Part shown: positions 1-5,074 of the stretch, in pieces | How the letters are laid out: every line of letters begins with the position of its first letter | How positions within the stretch are numbered: position 1 is the stretch's first letter | Assembly: GCA_036570145.1 (NCBI GenBank) | Contig: DATCPJ010000151.1 | Span: forward strand, 1-8,259 | Length of the DNA: 8,259 bases | Direction of reading: 5' to 3' | Origin: UBA6019 sp036570145 | Lineage (GTDB): Bacteria > Chloroflexota > Dormibacteria > Dormibacterales > Dormibacteraceae | Notes under the pieces: generated by a model | What the model was told of the DNA's origin: nothing | The model's input: the letters and a program-made list of their open reading frames with translations, nothing else | The model's database searches: none | Position numbers and translations under genes: made by a program

Positions 1-24
1 GGCGGGCGTCCCGCTGGCGGTCAT
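1..24 (-). CDS. Start of a further paa-operon gene (partial, runs off the window)
   Basis: Only the first eight codons are visible (MTASGTPA), beginning at an ATG whose last bases overlap the TGA stop of the zinc-ribbon gene (ATGA overlap). The same overlap is used at two other junctions of this operon, which is the main reason for calling a gene here. By position it could be the reductase subunit PaaE or another phenylacetate-pathway gene, but the visible residues do not identify it. Confidence 0.45.
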
Positions 25-248
25 GAGGCGGCGCCGCCCGGCGGCCGGCGGGAACGGGGCGGGTCCGCCCGAGCCTCCTCCCGGTCGTACTTGATCGCTT
101 CGTAAAGGGAGCCGCAGCCTCGGCAGCGGTACTGGAGGGTCATCGCCTGGGTGCCGAAGAGGGAGATCACCTCCGCGTCACGGCTCGCGCAGAAGGGACA
201 GCCGGGTGCGCCCCGCGGCGCCTCAGCCTCGGGCCGGGGTTTCCGCAC
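21..248 (-). CDS. Stand-alone PaaD-type C-terminal zinc-ribbon protein
   Basis: This 75-residue protein has four cysteines in a CPFC...CRGC arrangement (C17, C20, C42, C45), followed by a YEAIKYD segment. Cysteine spacing and the surrounding residues (viSlFGtqa, qYRCrgC) match the C-terminal third of E. coli PaaD as I recall it (CPRCAS...SEFGSTACKALYRCDSC...FDYFKCI). In E. coli this ribbon is fused to an N-terminal DUF59 domain; here that domain is a separate gene at 1132-1449. PaaD is thought to help assemble or mature the metal centres of the epoxidase complex. The start is a GTG 26 bases inside the end of paaC. It is the only start codon that leaves the whole ribbon intact, and no clear Shine-Dalgarno precedes it, so translation probably depends on coupling to paaC. 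The stop overlaps the next ATG. Confidence 0.8.
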   Translation of the reverse strand: MRKPRPEAEAPRGAPGCPFCASRDAEVISLFGTQAMTLQYRCRGCGSLYEAIKYDREEARADPPRSRRPPGGAAS

Positions 249-924
249 CGGTGATGCCGTAGCGCTGCTCTTCGAGGCCGCGGAGCATGTCGAAGGTGTG
301 CTTGTCGATCGCCCCCGACTTCGTCCGGCGGCGGATCGGATCCCACTTGGACCAGTCGATCTTCAGCTTCGGTTCGGGGCGCTCGAGCTTGCCGGCCAGG
401 CGCTTGCGAAGTTCCCCGCCATCAGGTCCGAACCACTCCACCGCCTCGCGCCACGCCTGCTCGACGGCCTCGCTCATACCCATCTCGTTGAGCCAGCTGC
501 GGCCGTGGAGGAAGTGGTAGCGCTCCTCGGCGAGCATCTTGCGCAACCGGGTTCGAAGGACCTCGAACTCGCCTTCGGCCAGCGACTCGATCATCACCGT
601 GAAGGCGGTGTCGAGGATCGCGTTGGCGGCGACGAACTGCTCCCACTCGGTCCAGGTGTCGTCGAGGAAGGCGACGTTCCGGTAGGCAGCTGGGTCGCTC
701 TCCCGCTCCGGTCCCCTGGGGTCCTCGCCCAGCTCGGAGAGGCAGCCGGCCAGGACCCGGCTGTGGCCGAGGTCGTCGAGGCCCATCGCGGCGGCGGCGA
801 TGTCCGCCTCCAGCGTCGGCGTGGCGCTGCACCATTCGGCGTAGCGAAGCCCGAGCAGCTGCTTGCAGTCGGCAAGGGAGAGGACGAGGTCGCTGACCGG
901 GCCGCCCACCGGCCGCTTACTCAT
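223..924 (-). CDS. paaC: Phenylacetyl-CoA epoxidase structural subunit PaaC
   Basis: A 233-residue all-helical ferritin-like protein of the PaaC family (E. coli PaaC is about 248 residues). PaaC pairs with the catalytic PaaA in the epoxidase that converts phenylacetyl-CoA to its ring 1,2-epoxide in the cytoplasm. Recognisable parts are a GLDDLGHSR helix (residues 48-56), a YRNVAFLDD segment near 81-89 and EERYHFLHGRSWL near 133-145. Carboxylate and histidine residues sit where a diiron site would be: E39, D51 with H54, D105, E134 with H137. I chose the ATG at 924 because it overlaps the paaB stop (ATGAGTAA) and because the roughly 50 residues upstream are arginine/serine-rich antisense of paaB. 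The gene lies between paaB and the zinc-ribbon gene. Confidence 0.9.
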   Translation of the reverse strand: MSKRPVGGPVSDLVLSLADCKQLLGLRYAEWCSATPTLEADIAAAAMGLDDLGHSRVLAGCLSELGEDPRGPERESDPAAYRNVAFLDDTWTEWEQFVAANAILDTAFTVMIESLAEGEFEVLRTRLRKMLAEERYHFLHGRSWLNEMGMSEAVEQAWREAVEWFGPDGGELRKRLAGKLERPEPKLKIDWSKWDPIRRRTKSGAIDKHTFDMLRGLEEQRYGITGAETPARG

Positions 925-1135
925 CGCCGGGCGCGGTGACCGTGATGACCGCTTCCCGGGGGACGATGACCATCTCGACCCAGCGTTCCTCGTCGTAGGT
1001 CGCGCGGGCATACGCTTGGGCGAGGTCGTCGTCCGGCGCCACCACCCGACCGACGTGGTGGAGCGGGTCGACACGGGCCTTGCGGGCGAAGACGTCGTAC
1101 TCCCGCACCGAGCGGTGAACCCGGGTCATGGTCAT
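917..1135 (-). CDS. paaB: Phenylacetyl-CoA epoxidase subunit PaaB
   Basis: A 72-residue small subunit of the phenylacetyl-CoA epoxidase. PaaB bridges PaaA-PaaC heterodimers in the larger complex. The core, from VREYDVFARK through LHHVGRVVAPDDDLAQAYARATY to an aromatic/valine strand, matches the PaaB family (E. coli: YEVFVRGKQGLSHRHVGSLHAAD...ALENARDAY). It is shorter than E. coli PaaB (about 95 residues) because the C-terminal tail is missing. I chose the ATG at 1135 over a more upstream one at 1150 because it forms an ATGA overlap with the stop of the DUF59 gene. The stop overlaps the start of paaC by eight bases. Confidence 0.88.
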   Translation of the reverse strand: MTMTRVHRSVREYDVFARKARVDPLHHVGRVVAPDDDLAQAYARATYDEERWVEMVIVPREAVITVTAPGDE

Positions 1136-1449
1136 ACCGCCAATCCCCACATCTCGAGGGCGTCGCGGCCGTCCTGCGTCAGCCGCTCGCTGCTCCAGGG
1201 CGGGTCCCAGACGACCTTGATCACCACCTCCTCGACCTCCGGCTCGGCCAGCAGTCGCTCCCGGATGTCCTCCAGGATGAAGTCATGGGCCGGGCAGCCC
1301 ATCGCGGTGAAGGTGAGATCGACGCTGACCTTGGGCGCCTCTGCCCGCAGCCCGTAGATGAGGCCGAGGTCGACCAGGCTGATCGGCATCTCGGGATCCT
1401 GGATCTCGGCGAGGGCCGCCCAGCAGCGGTCCTCGAGCGGAGAGCTCAT
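1132..1449 (-). CDS. paaD: PaaD-like DUF59 (MIP18-family) protein, without zinc ribbon
   Basis: A 105-residue protein made almost only of a DUF59/MIP18 domain. It contains IQDPEMP (residues 16-22), VDLGLIYGL (26-34), TAMGCPAHDFI (48-58) with the conserved cysteine C52, and WDPPWSSERLTQDGR (81-95). E. coli PaaD shows the same landmarks (IPDPEIP, TDLGMV, SGCPA, DPAWTTDWMTPDAR) but continues into a zinc ribbon, which is missing here and encoded separately at 21-248. The domain is related to Fe-S/metal-centre assembly factors, so a maturation role for the PaaA diiron centre is likely; this is inference. The ATG at 1449 overlaps the paaA stop (ATGA), and its own TGA overlaps the paaB start in the same way. 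The longer upstream extension in this frame is antisense-like and was rejected. Confidence 0.88.
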   Translation of the reverse strand: MSSPLEDRCWAALAEIQDPEMPISLVDLGLIYGLRAEAPKVSVDLTFTAMGCPAHDFILEDIRERLLAEPEVEEVVIKVVWDPPWSSERLTQDGRDALEMWGLAV

Positions 1450-2378
1450 CGACCGCGCGATTTGCGCAGCTTGTAGTGCGACTCCTGGAGGTCCGCCACC
1501 ATCTGGGCGTTGCGGGGGCCACGGCCGCGCCAGCGCTCGAGCACGTCGTCCCAGCTGCACGGATCGTTGAAGTCCCAGCGCTTGGCCTCGGCGTCGAAAG
1601 TGCAAGGGAACGGGTAGTCGAGGACGAAAGCGTCGCCTTCCTGGTGGGCGGGGACCTTGACCCCGATCGACTCGCAGAAGGGCACCACGACCGAGAGCCA
1701 CCACTGGCGGAGCTCGTCGTTGGTCTTGGCCTTGAGCCGGAACTCGATCTGGGTGTGGTGCTGCTTGAGGCTGTCGGGGAGGCCGAACCACTCGACCGTC
1801 AGCGGGAACATCCAGTCAACGTTCTTCTGCAGCTCGTCCTTCGCCTCGCCGCCGGCCTTGGCGATCTTCTTCATCCAGCTCTGGCCGTTGCGGAGATGGA
1901 AGTTCTCCTCCGCCATCACCTTCACGAGCCCGCGCTTCCAGGGGCCGTAGGAGCAGGCGTCGTGGATGTCGCCAAGAAGGCAGAAGCCGGCCTGGTCGTA
2001 CATCGCGTTGGCGATCGCCAGCTCGGTCCAGGACTCCAGCGGCACGTCGAAGGCGTAGGGGTAGCGGAAGGACTTCGGATCGCGCTCGAAGATCAGCTTC
2101 TCCTCGTCCTCGCCCAGCTCCTCGAGGATGTGGTACGCGATGTGGGCGTGGGCCAATTCGTCCTGGATGATGGCGATCCCGGTCATGAAGGCGTTGATGC
2201 TGGGCGCCCGCTTGGCGGCCAGGTAGTAGGCGGGCGCCGAGATCAGCTCGGTGTCGCCGCTGACCGTCAGGGTGTGCTTGAGCTCCTTCAGGTAGGCGGG
2301 CGTCATCTCCGAGGAGACCTCGATCAGGTCGCCCTTCTTGAGCAGGCTGTCGAACCGGACCTGGTTCGCAGTGGCCAT
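1446..2378 (-). CDS. paaA: Phenylacetyl-CoA epoxidase catalytic subunit PaaA
   Basis: A 310-residue protein, the same length as E. coli PaaA (about 309). It is the diiron monooxygenase subunit that epoxidises the aromatic ring of phenylacetyl-CoA using O2 and electrons from PaaE. The ferritin-like metal ligands are all visible: E44 in DTELISAP, E74 and H77 in QDELAHAHIAY, D128 in NAMYDQAG, and E158 and H161 in AEENFHLRNGQSW. It leads the operon and is translationally coupled to the DUF59 gene by an ATGA overlap. The ATG at 2378 is supported by a TACAAT -10 box seven bases upstream and by the absence of a Shine-Dalgarno sequence, which together point to leaderless transcription. Control is probably through the palindrome at 2386-2404. 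Confidence 0.95.
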   Translation of the reverse strand: MATANQVRFDSLLKKGDLIEVSSEMTPAYLKELKHTLTVSGDTELISAPAYYLAAKRAPSINAFMTGIAIIQDELAHAHIAYHILEELGEDEEKLIFERDPKSFRYPYAFDVPLESWTELAIANAMYDQAGFCLLGDIHDACSYGPWKRGLVKVMAEENFHLRNGQSWMKKIAKAGGEAKDELQKNVDWMFPLTVEWFGLPDSLKQHHTQIEFRLKAKTNDELRQWWLSVVVPFCESIGVKVPAHQEGDAFVLDYPFPCTFDAEAKRWDFNDPCSWDDVLERWRGRGPRNAQMVADLQESHYKLRKSRGR

Positions 2379-2385
2379 GGCTCAG

Positions 2386-2404
2386 ATTGTACGCACGGTA
2401 CAAT
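2386..2404 (-). promoter_or_regulatory. Palindromic operator over the paaA -10 box
   Basis: ATTGTAC-GCACG-GTACAAT (plus strand) is a perfect 7-bp inverted repeat around a 5-bp spacer. Read on the minus strand its end supplies TACAAT, a good -10 box (plus 2386-2391), followed by seven bases and the paaA ATG. A repressor bound here would block RNA polymerase. The size suits a TetR-type dimer such as PaaR. The minus strand has a CGTGCG core; I recall CGnnCG cores in PaaR sites but could not verify this. No convincing -35 is seen. No regulator gene for it lies in the window. Confidence 0.65.
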
Positions 2405-2420
2405 TCGGGCTCTGGGCCTC

Positions 2421-2426
2421 TAGCAT
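2421..2426 (+). promoter_or_regulatory. Putative -10 box of tRNA-His
   Basis: TAGCAT fits the TAnnnT pattern and lies 21 bases before the mature tRNA, leaving room for a short 5' leader. The -35 region at 17-bp spacing falls on the right arm of the paaA palindrome and does not resemble TTGACA. Confidence 0.4.
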
Positions 2427-2447
2427 CTGGGCTAGGAACGGCCTCGT

Positions 2448-2523
2448 GGTGGCTGTAGCTCAGCGGTAGAGCGCTGGCCTGTGGAGCCGGAGGTCGCGGG
2501 TTCGAGACCCGTCAGCCACCCCA
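2448..2523 (+). tRNA. tRNA-His (GTG)
   Basis: A complete cloverleaf folds: acceptor GTGGCTG/CAGCCAC, D-arm GCTC/GAGC, anticodon stem CTGGC/GCCGG around loop CTGTGGA with anticodon GTG, and T-arm GCGGG/CCCGT around TTCGAGA. The extra G at 2448 pairs with C at 2520, the G-1:C73 pair that is the identity mark of tRNA-His. CCA is encoded at 2521-2523. The toxin-antitoxin promoter begins immediately after the 3' end. Confidence 0.95.
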
Positions 2524-2527
2524 CTTT

Positions 2528-2561
2528 GTCCACCCAGAGCGTATATACTAAACGGGTGGAC
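2528..2561 (+). promoter_or_regulatory. Toxin-antitoxin promoter with flanking inverted repeat
   Basis: GTCCACCC (2528-2535) and GGGTGGAC (2554-2561) form a perfect 8-bp inverted repeat with 18 bases between them. Inside lies TATACT (2544-2549), a strong -10 box, six bases before the GTG start of the toxin, so the transcript would begin at or next to the start codon. The right arm covers the start codon. The layout suits autoregulation by the ribbon-helix-helix antitoxin; that binding is inferred. No good -35 was found at normal spacing. Confidence 0.55.
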
Positions 2562-2831
2562 GATCGGCCGGTCGTCTGGGACGACGCCAACCGAAAGCAC
2601 CTCGCTGAAGATCATCCTGAGCGGCAAATCACGCTCGGGGAGATCGCCCAGGTTCTCGGTGATGCGAGGCGAATCGAAAGCTTCCTGCCGGATCGCGAGG
2701 CATACCAGGTGGTCGGGCGAACGTCGACCGGCCGTTGGCTCGTGGTGATCTGGATCGACCAGCCGACAGGCCGGTACCCGATTCATGCTCGGGCGGCGTC
2801 CAAGAGAATCATTCGGAGGATCAGCAAATGA
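2556..2831 (+). CDS. brnT: BrnT-like type II toxin
   Basis: A 91-residue protein matching the BrnT family, RelE-fold ribonuclease toxins that block translation until neutralised by a ribbon-helix-helix partner. Visible family marks are VVWDDANRKHLAEDHP near the N-terminus (family form: F.WD..K...N...H), a middle GEIAQVLGD (28-36), VVGRTSTGRWLVVIW (52-66) and the C-terminal IHARAASKRIIRR (76-88). Length is usual for the family. The GTG at 2556 was chosen because homology begins just after it, a TATACT box sits six bases upstream, and a longer version would start inside tRNA-His. The stop overlaps the antitoxin start (ATGA), giving the toxin-first order typical of brnTA. The BrnT assignment is by pattern; a more distant BrnT/DUF4258-type relative is possible. 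Confidence 0.78.
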   Translation: MDDRPVVWDDANRKHLAEDHPERQITLGEIAQVLGDARRIESFLPDREAYQVVGRTSTGRWLVVIWIDQPTGRYPIHARAASKRIIRRISK

Positions 2832-3085
2832 AGACCAAACCGACAAGGGAGCCATTCAACGACCCGTTCGACAAGCTGGGCGATGAAGAGTTCGAACGCG
2901 AGGTACTCGAGTCGCTTGATCAAGCGACGACAAAGATTTCGCTTCGAGTCCCGAAAGAGCTTCTCAGCCGTACGAAGCACGCTGCCGAGCGTCGTGGAGT
3001 GCCCTATCAATCGCTGATGAAGGCGTTGATCGATCAAGGTGTTCGGCGCCTTGAGCGGGTTGCCCCAGGCCATCGCGAGGATTAG
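2828..3085 (+). CDS. BrnA/CopG-like ribbon-helix-helix antitoxin
   Basis: An 85-residue acidic-to-basic protein. The N-terminal part (residues 1-33, acidic, with DEEFEREVLESLD) probably wraps the toxin. The C-terminal part is a ribbon-helix-helix DNA-binding domain: strand TKISLRV (35-41), helix KELLSRTKHAAERRG (43-57), then VPYQSLMKALIDQGVRRL (58-75). The VPYQSLM turn is typical of CopG/BrnA antitoxins. The ATG lies behind a strong GGAGGA (2815-2820) and overlaps the toxin stop, so antitoxin translation has its own ribosome site plus coupling. It probably represses its own promoter at 2528-2561. Two 60-base stretches (2821-2940) are about 50-53% GC, lower than the paa genes, which hints at acquisition. 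Confidence 0.82.
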   Translation: MKTKPTREPFNDPFDKLGDEEFEREVLESLDQATTKISLRVPKELLSRTKHAAERRGVPYQSLMKALIDQGVRRLERVAPGHRED

Positions 3086-3388
3086 AGCTGACGGATAAGT
3101 CAGACTTGGATTTCGTTCCGCCGCCTGGGTCGAGCCGCTGTGCCGCCTCCCCGATCCGGCATCGTTTCGTCCGGGGAGATTCAACCCCGGCGTTCCGCAA
3201 CGGCCTCGAGGTTCCAAATACAGCGACCCAAAGCTATTGTCAAGTGGGCCAGTTGAGGGCAGCCCGGCGGCCGCCGCTTGACTCCCGGCGCCTACCGTTG
3301 CCCGAATTCAAAAGGCAGCTCGAGAAGGTCCTTCCGGCACCCCGCTCGTCCTCGGGCTCCGACAGGAGATGGGCGAAACTCTTCGTCC
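3086..3388 (+). other. Gene-free stretch after the antitoxin
   Basis: I see no supportable gene here. The only open frame on this strand (from 3106) has no recognisable motif and a biased arginine/proline/serine composition. A weak 5-bp hairpin (CTGAC-GGATAA-GTCAG) follows the antitoxin stop but lacks a U-tract. TATTGT at 3235-3240 resembles a -10 box with nothing convincing after it. Presence of a globin remnant just downstream suggests this is decayed or rearranged sequence. Confidence 0.5.
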
Positions 3389-3479
3389 ATGGCCAGACCA
3401 TCGATGTTCGAGTTCGCCGGGGGGCGACCAGGCCTTCCTAGCGCTGGCGGCCGCCCATCACGAGCCGCGGCCCGGGTGA
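3389..3479 (+). pseudogene. Truncated-haemoglobin N-terminal remnant, frameshifted
   Basis: The ATG at 3389 reads MARPSMFEFAGG and then leaves frame in a run of six Gs (3419-3424). Removing one G continues as DQAFLALAAAHHE followed by PRPG and a TGA at 3477-3479. The joined peptide looks like the N-terminus of group II truncated haemoglobins (pattern: lYEfAGGepAFlaLAaaHHarCl), with the first helix kept. The rest of the globin, including the proximal histidine and the C-terminal helices, is absent: the frame closes after HHE. This is therefore a double lesion, a G-run slip plus loss of about three quarters of the gene. A sequencing error could explain the slip but not the missing body. The identification rests on my memory of the family pattern. 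Confidence 0.55.
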
Positions 3480-3518
3480 AGCGGCCGGCCAAGGGCGGCG
3501 GCTGACCCGACACTCGTT

Positions 3519-3932
3519 CTAGCCGGCCTTCTTCTGAGCCTCGAGCAGGGCGAGGATCTTGTTCTGGCTCTCGAGGATCACGATCGTCTGGCTGGACAGC
3601 GTGTGGATGGCGTCGAGCGTCTCGTGGTCGGTCTCGGCGCGGGCGTCGCTCGCCGCTGACTGCACGTTCTGGCCGACCATGATGGCGACCATCGCGAGGG
3701 CTTGAAAGATGCCGCCGACGATCAGCAGCATGAGGGCGAACGGGTAGGGGTCGAAGGCCAGCACGCCCAGCTTGGAGAGCAGCATCCAGGTGGCCATGAA
3801 CAAGGCCAGGAAGTAGAAGAACCACATGTTGCCGACGCTGTTGGTTATCAGGATCGCGAGCCACTTGTTGAAGCCCTTGTGGATGTGGACCTCGTTGTTG
3901 AGGATGAGCTTGTGTTTCATTGCGGAAAGCAT
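3519..3932 (-). CDS. DUF1003-family small membrane protein
   Basis: A 137-residue protein with two predicted transmembrane helices (about 36-54 and 66-88) separated by FDPYPF (60-65), followed by MVGQNVQSAASDARAETDHETL and a probably coiled, cytoplasmic tail (about 92-135). The DPYPF loop, the following hydrophobic helix, GQN and an acidic-basic helix are the marks of DUF1003, a widespread family whose function I do not know. It lies 41 bases downstream of the aldo/keto reductase on the same strand and may share its transcript. The start is uncertain: the ATG at 3932 is used here, the ATG at 3920 is equally possible, and neither has a clear ribosome site. Confidence 0.75.
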   Translation of the reverse strand: MLSAMKHKLILNNEVHIHKGFNKWLAILITNSVGNMWFFYFLALFMATWMLLSKLGVLAFDPYPFALMLLIVGGIFQALAMVAIMVGQNVQSAASDARAETDHETLDAIHTLSSQTIVILESQNKILALLEAQKKAG

Positions 3933-3973
3933 CCGTCAACCGGGGCCTCAGCCGCTACGCCCGGTGGACGGCG

Positions 3974-4993
3974 TCAGGTCTCGATGAGCTGGCGGGTGTC
4001 GCCGAAGATCAGGTGGACGACTTCGTCGTCTGCCAGGAAGGCGCTCGGGAAGCCGAGCGGGATGGCCGTGGCCTCTTCGAGCCGGGCGAGCGCCTCCGGC
4101 GCAAGGTCGACCGTCAGCGCACCCAGGTTCTCCATCAGCTGGCCGGCGCTACGTGCTCCGAGGATGGGTATGAGGTTCGCCTTCGCGCGCTGCGCCAGCG
4201 CCCAGGCGATGCAGACCTGGCTCGGCGTCGCAGCGGCGGCGGTGGCGATCTCCCGGACGACCTCGGCCACCTTCGCCTGCCGCTCGCCGGGCGAGTGGTC
4301 GCCGTACCGACGCGGCGACGCCCCGCCGTTCGCGTATTTCCCGGTCAGCACGCCGCCGCTGAGGTTGCCCCAGGCGAGAACCGCCAGTCCCAGCGAAGCC
4401 GCCATCGGGAACAGCTCGCGTTCCGGGTCGCGGCTCGCCAGGCTGTAGGGGAGCTGGATCGCCGAGGGCCGGGTCCAGCCACGCAGCTCGGCGATCGCCA
4501 CCGCCCGCGATACGACCCAGGCCGGCGTGTCGGAAATGCCGACTGCCACCACCTTCCCGGCGGCGACGACGTCATCGAGCGCCCGGACAACCTCGTCGAT
4601 CGGCGTGATCCCATCCCACATGTGCATCCAGAGCAGGTCGATTCGGTCGGTGCGCAGCCGGCGAAGGCTCGCTTCCAGCGTCTGGACCAGGTTCTTGCGG
4701 TGGTTGCCGCCGGCATTGGGATCCTCCGGCCGGCTGGTCAGCGTGTACTTGGTCGCCAGCACGACGCGCTCGCGGCGGCCTTCCAGCAGCTCGCCAAGCT
4801 GCTCCTCCGACTCGCCGTCGGTGTAGTTGCTCGCGGTGTCGACGAAGTTGCCACCCCGCTCGAGGAAGAGATCGAGCATCCGGCGCGACTCCGCCAGCTC
4901 CGCGCCCCAGCCCCATCGCTGGCCGAACGTCATCGTCCCAAGGGCGACCTCACTCACGCGAAGCGCAGAACTTCCGAGCAGCCGGTATCTCAG
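3974..4993 (-). CDS. Aldo/keto reductase, apparent CTG start
   Basis: An NADPH-dependent TIM-barrel oxidoreductase of about 339 residues, reducing or oxidising an unidentified carbonyl/alcohol. The catalytic tetrad is intact; counted from the GTG at 4957 it is D40 and Y45 (FVDTASNYTDG), K70 (ATKYT) and H112 (WMHMWDG). The C-terminal half carries the usual LAWGNLSGGVLTGKY and IPILGARS cofactor-binding segments. The GTG at 4957 would delete the conserved first strand. In the same frame upstream lies RYRLLGSSALRVSEVALGTM, the standard family N-terminus, with no ATG, GTG or TTG before it. A CTG at 4993-4991 sits exactly where the initiator Met should be, seven bases after a GGAGGTGA ribosome site, so I place the start there. 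Divergent from the ArsR-type regulator, which may control it. Confidence 0.88.
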   Translation of the reverse strand: MRYRLLGSSALRVSEVALGTMTFGQRWGWGAELAESRRMLDLFLERGGNFVDTASNYTDGESEEQLGELLEGRRERVVLATKYTLTSRPEDPNAGGNHRKNLVQTLEASLRRLRTDRIDLLWMHMWDGITPIDEVVRALDDVVAAGKVVAVGISDTPAWVVSRAVAIAELRGWTRPSAIQLPYSLASRDPERELFPMAASLGLAVLAWGNLSGGVLTGKYANGGASPRRYGDHSPGERQAKVAEVVREIATAAAATPSQVCIAWALAQRAKANLIPILGARSAGQLMENLGALTVDLAPEALARLEEATAIPLGFPSAFLADDEVVHLIFGDTRQLIET

Positions 4994-5000
4994 CTCGCTC

Positions 5001-5008
5001 TCACCTCC
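5001..5008 (-). promoter_or_regulatory. Full-length Shine-Dalgarno site deciding the CTG start
   Basis: On the minus strand this reads GGAGGTGA, complementary over eight bases to the usual 16S rRNA 3' end, and ends seven bases before the CTG at 4993. The GTG at 4957 would be far too distant. Upstream, TACGGT (plus 5016-5021) with GTGAAA 18 bp before it is a weak candidate promoter. Confidence 0.75.
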
Positions 5009-5062
5009 AGCCGCAACCGTACTGCGACGAAAGTGGCGATTTCACTACGAATTCGATCGCAC

Positions 5063-5068
5063 TAGACT
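5063..5068 (+). promoter_or_regulatory. Putative -10 box of the ArsR-type regulator
   Basis: TAGACT (TAnnnT) lies six bases before the GTG start at 5075, with no Shine-Dalgarno between, so the mRNA is probably leaderless. An 8-bp palindrome CGAATTCG (5048-5055) sits just upstream between the two divergent genes and is a possible but weak regulator site. Confidence 0.5.
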
Positions 5069-5074
5069 GCGTCG

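Noticed and set aside
1476..2423. 315-residue plus-strand frame opposite paaA
   Set aside because: A long open frame created by high GC in the codon-complement of a strongly supported gene; the composition is Val/Leu/Gly repeats with no domain.
2460..2855. 131-residue minus-strand reading frame ending VADGSRTRDLRLHRPALYR
   Set aside because: The peptide is the antisense translation of tRNA-His plus the antisense of the toxin gene; SRTRDLRL-type tails are a known false-gene signature at tRNAs.
3106..3441. 111-residue plus-strand frame before the globin remnant
   Set aside because: No recognisable motif, no ribosome site, low-complexity Arg/Pro/Ser composition, and it overlaps the globin remnant in another frame.
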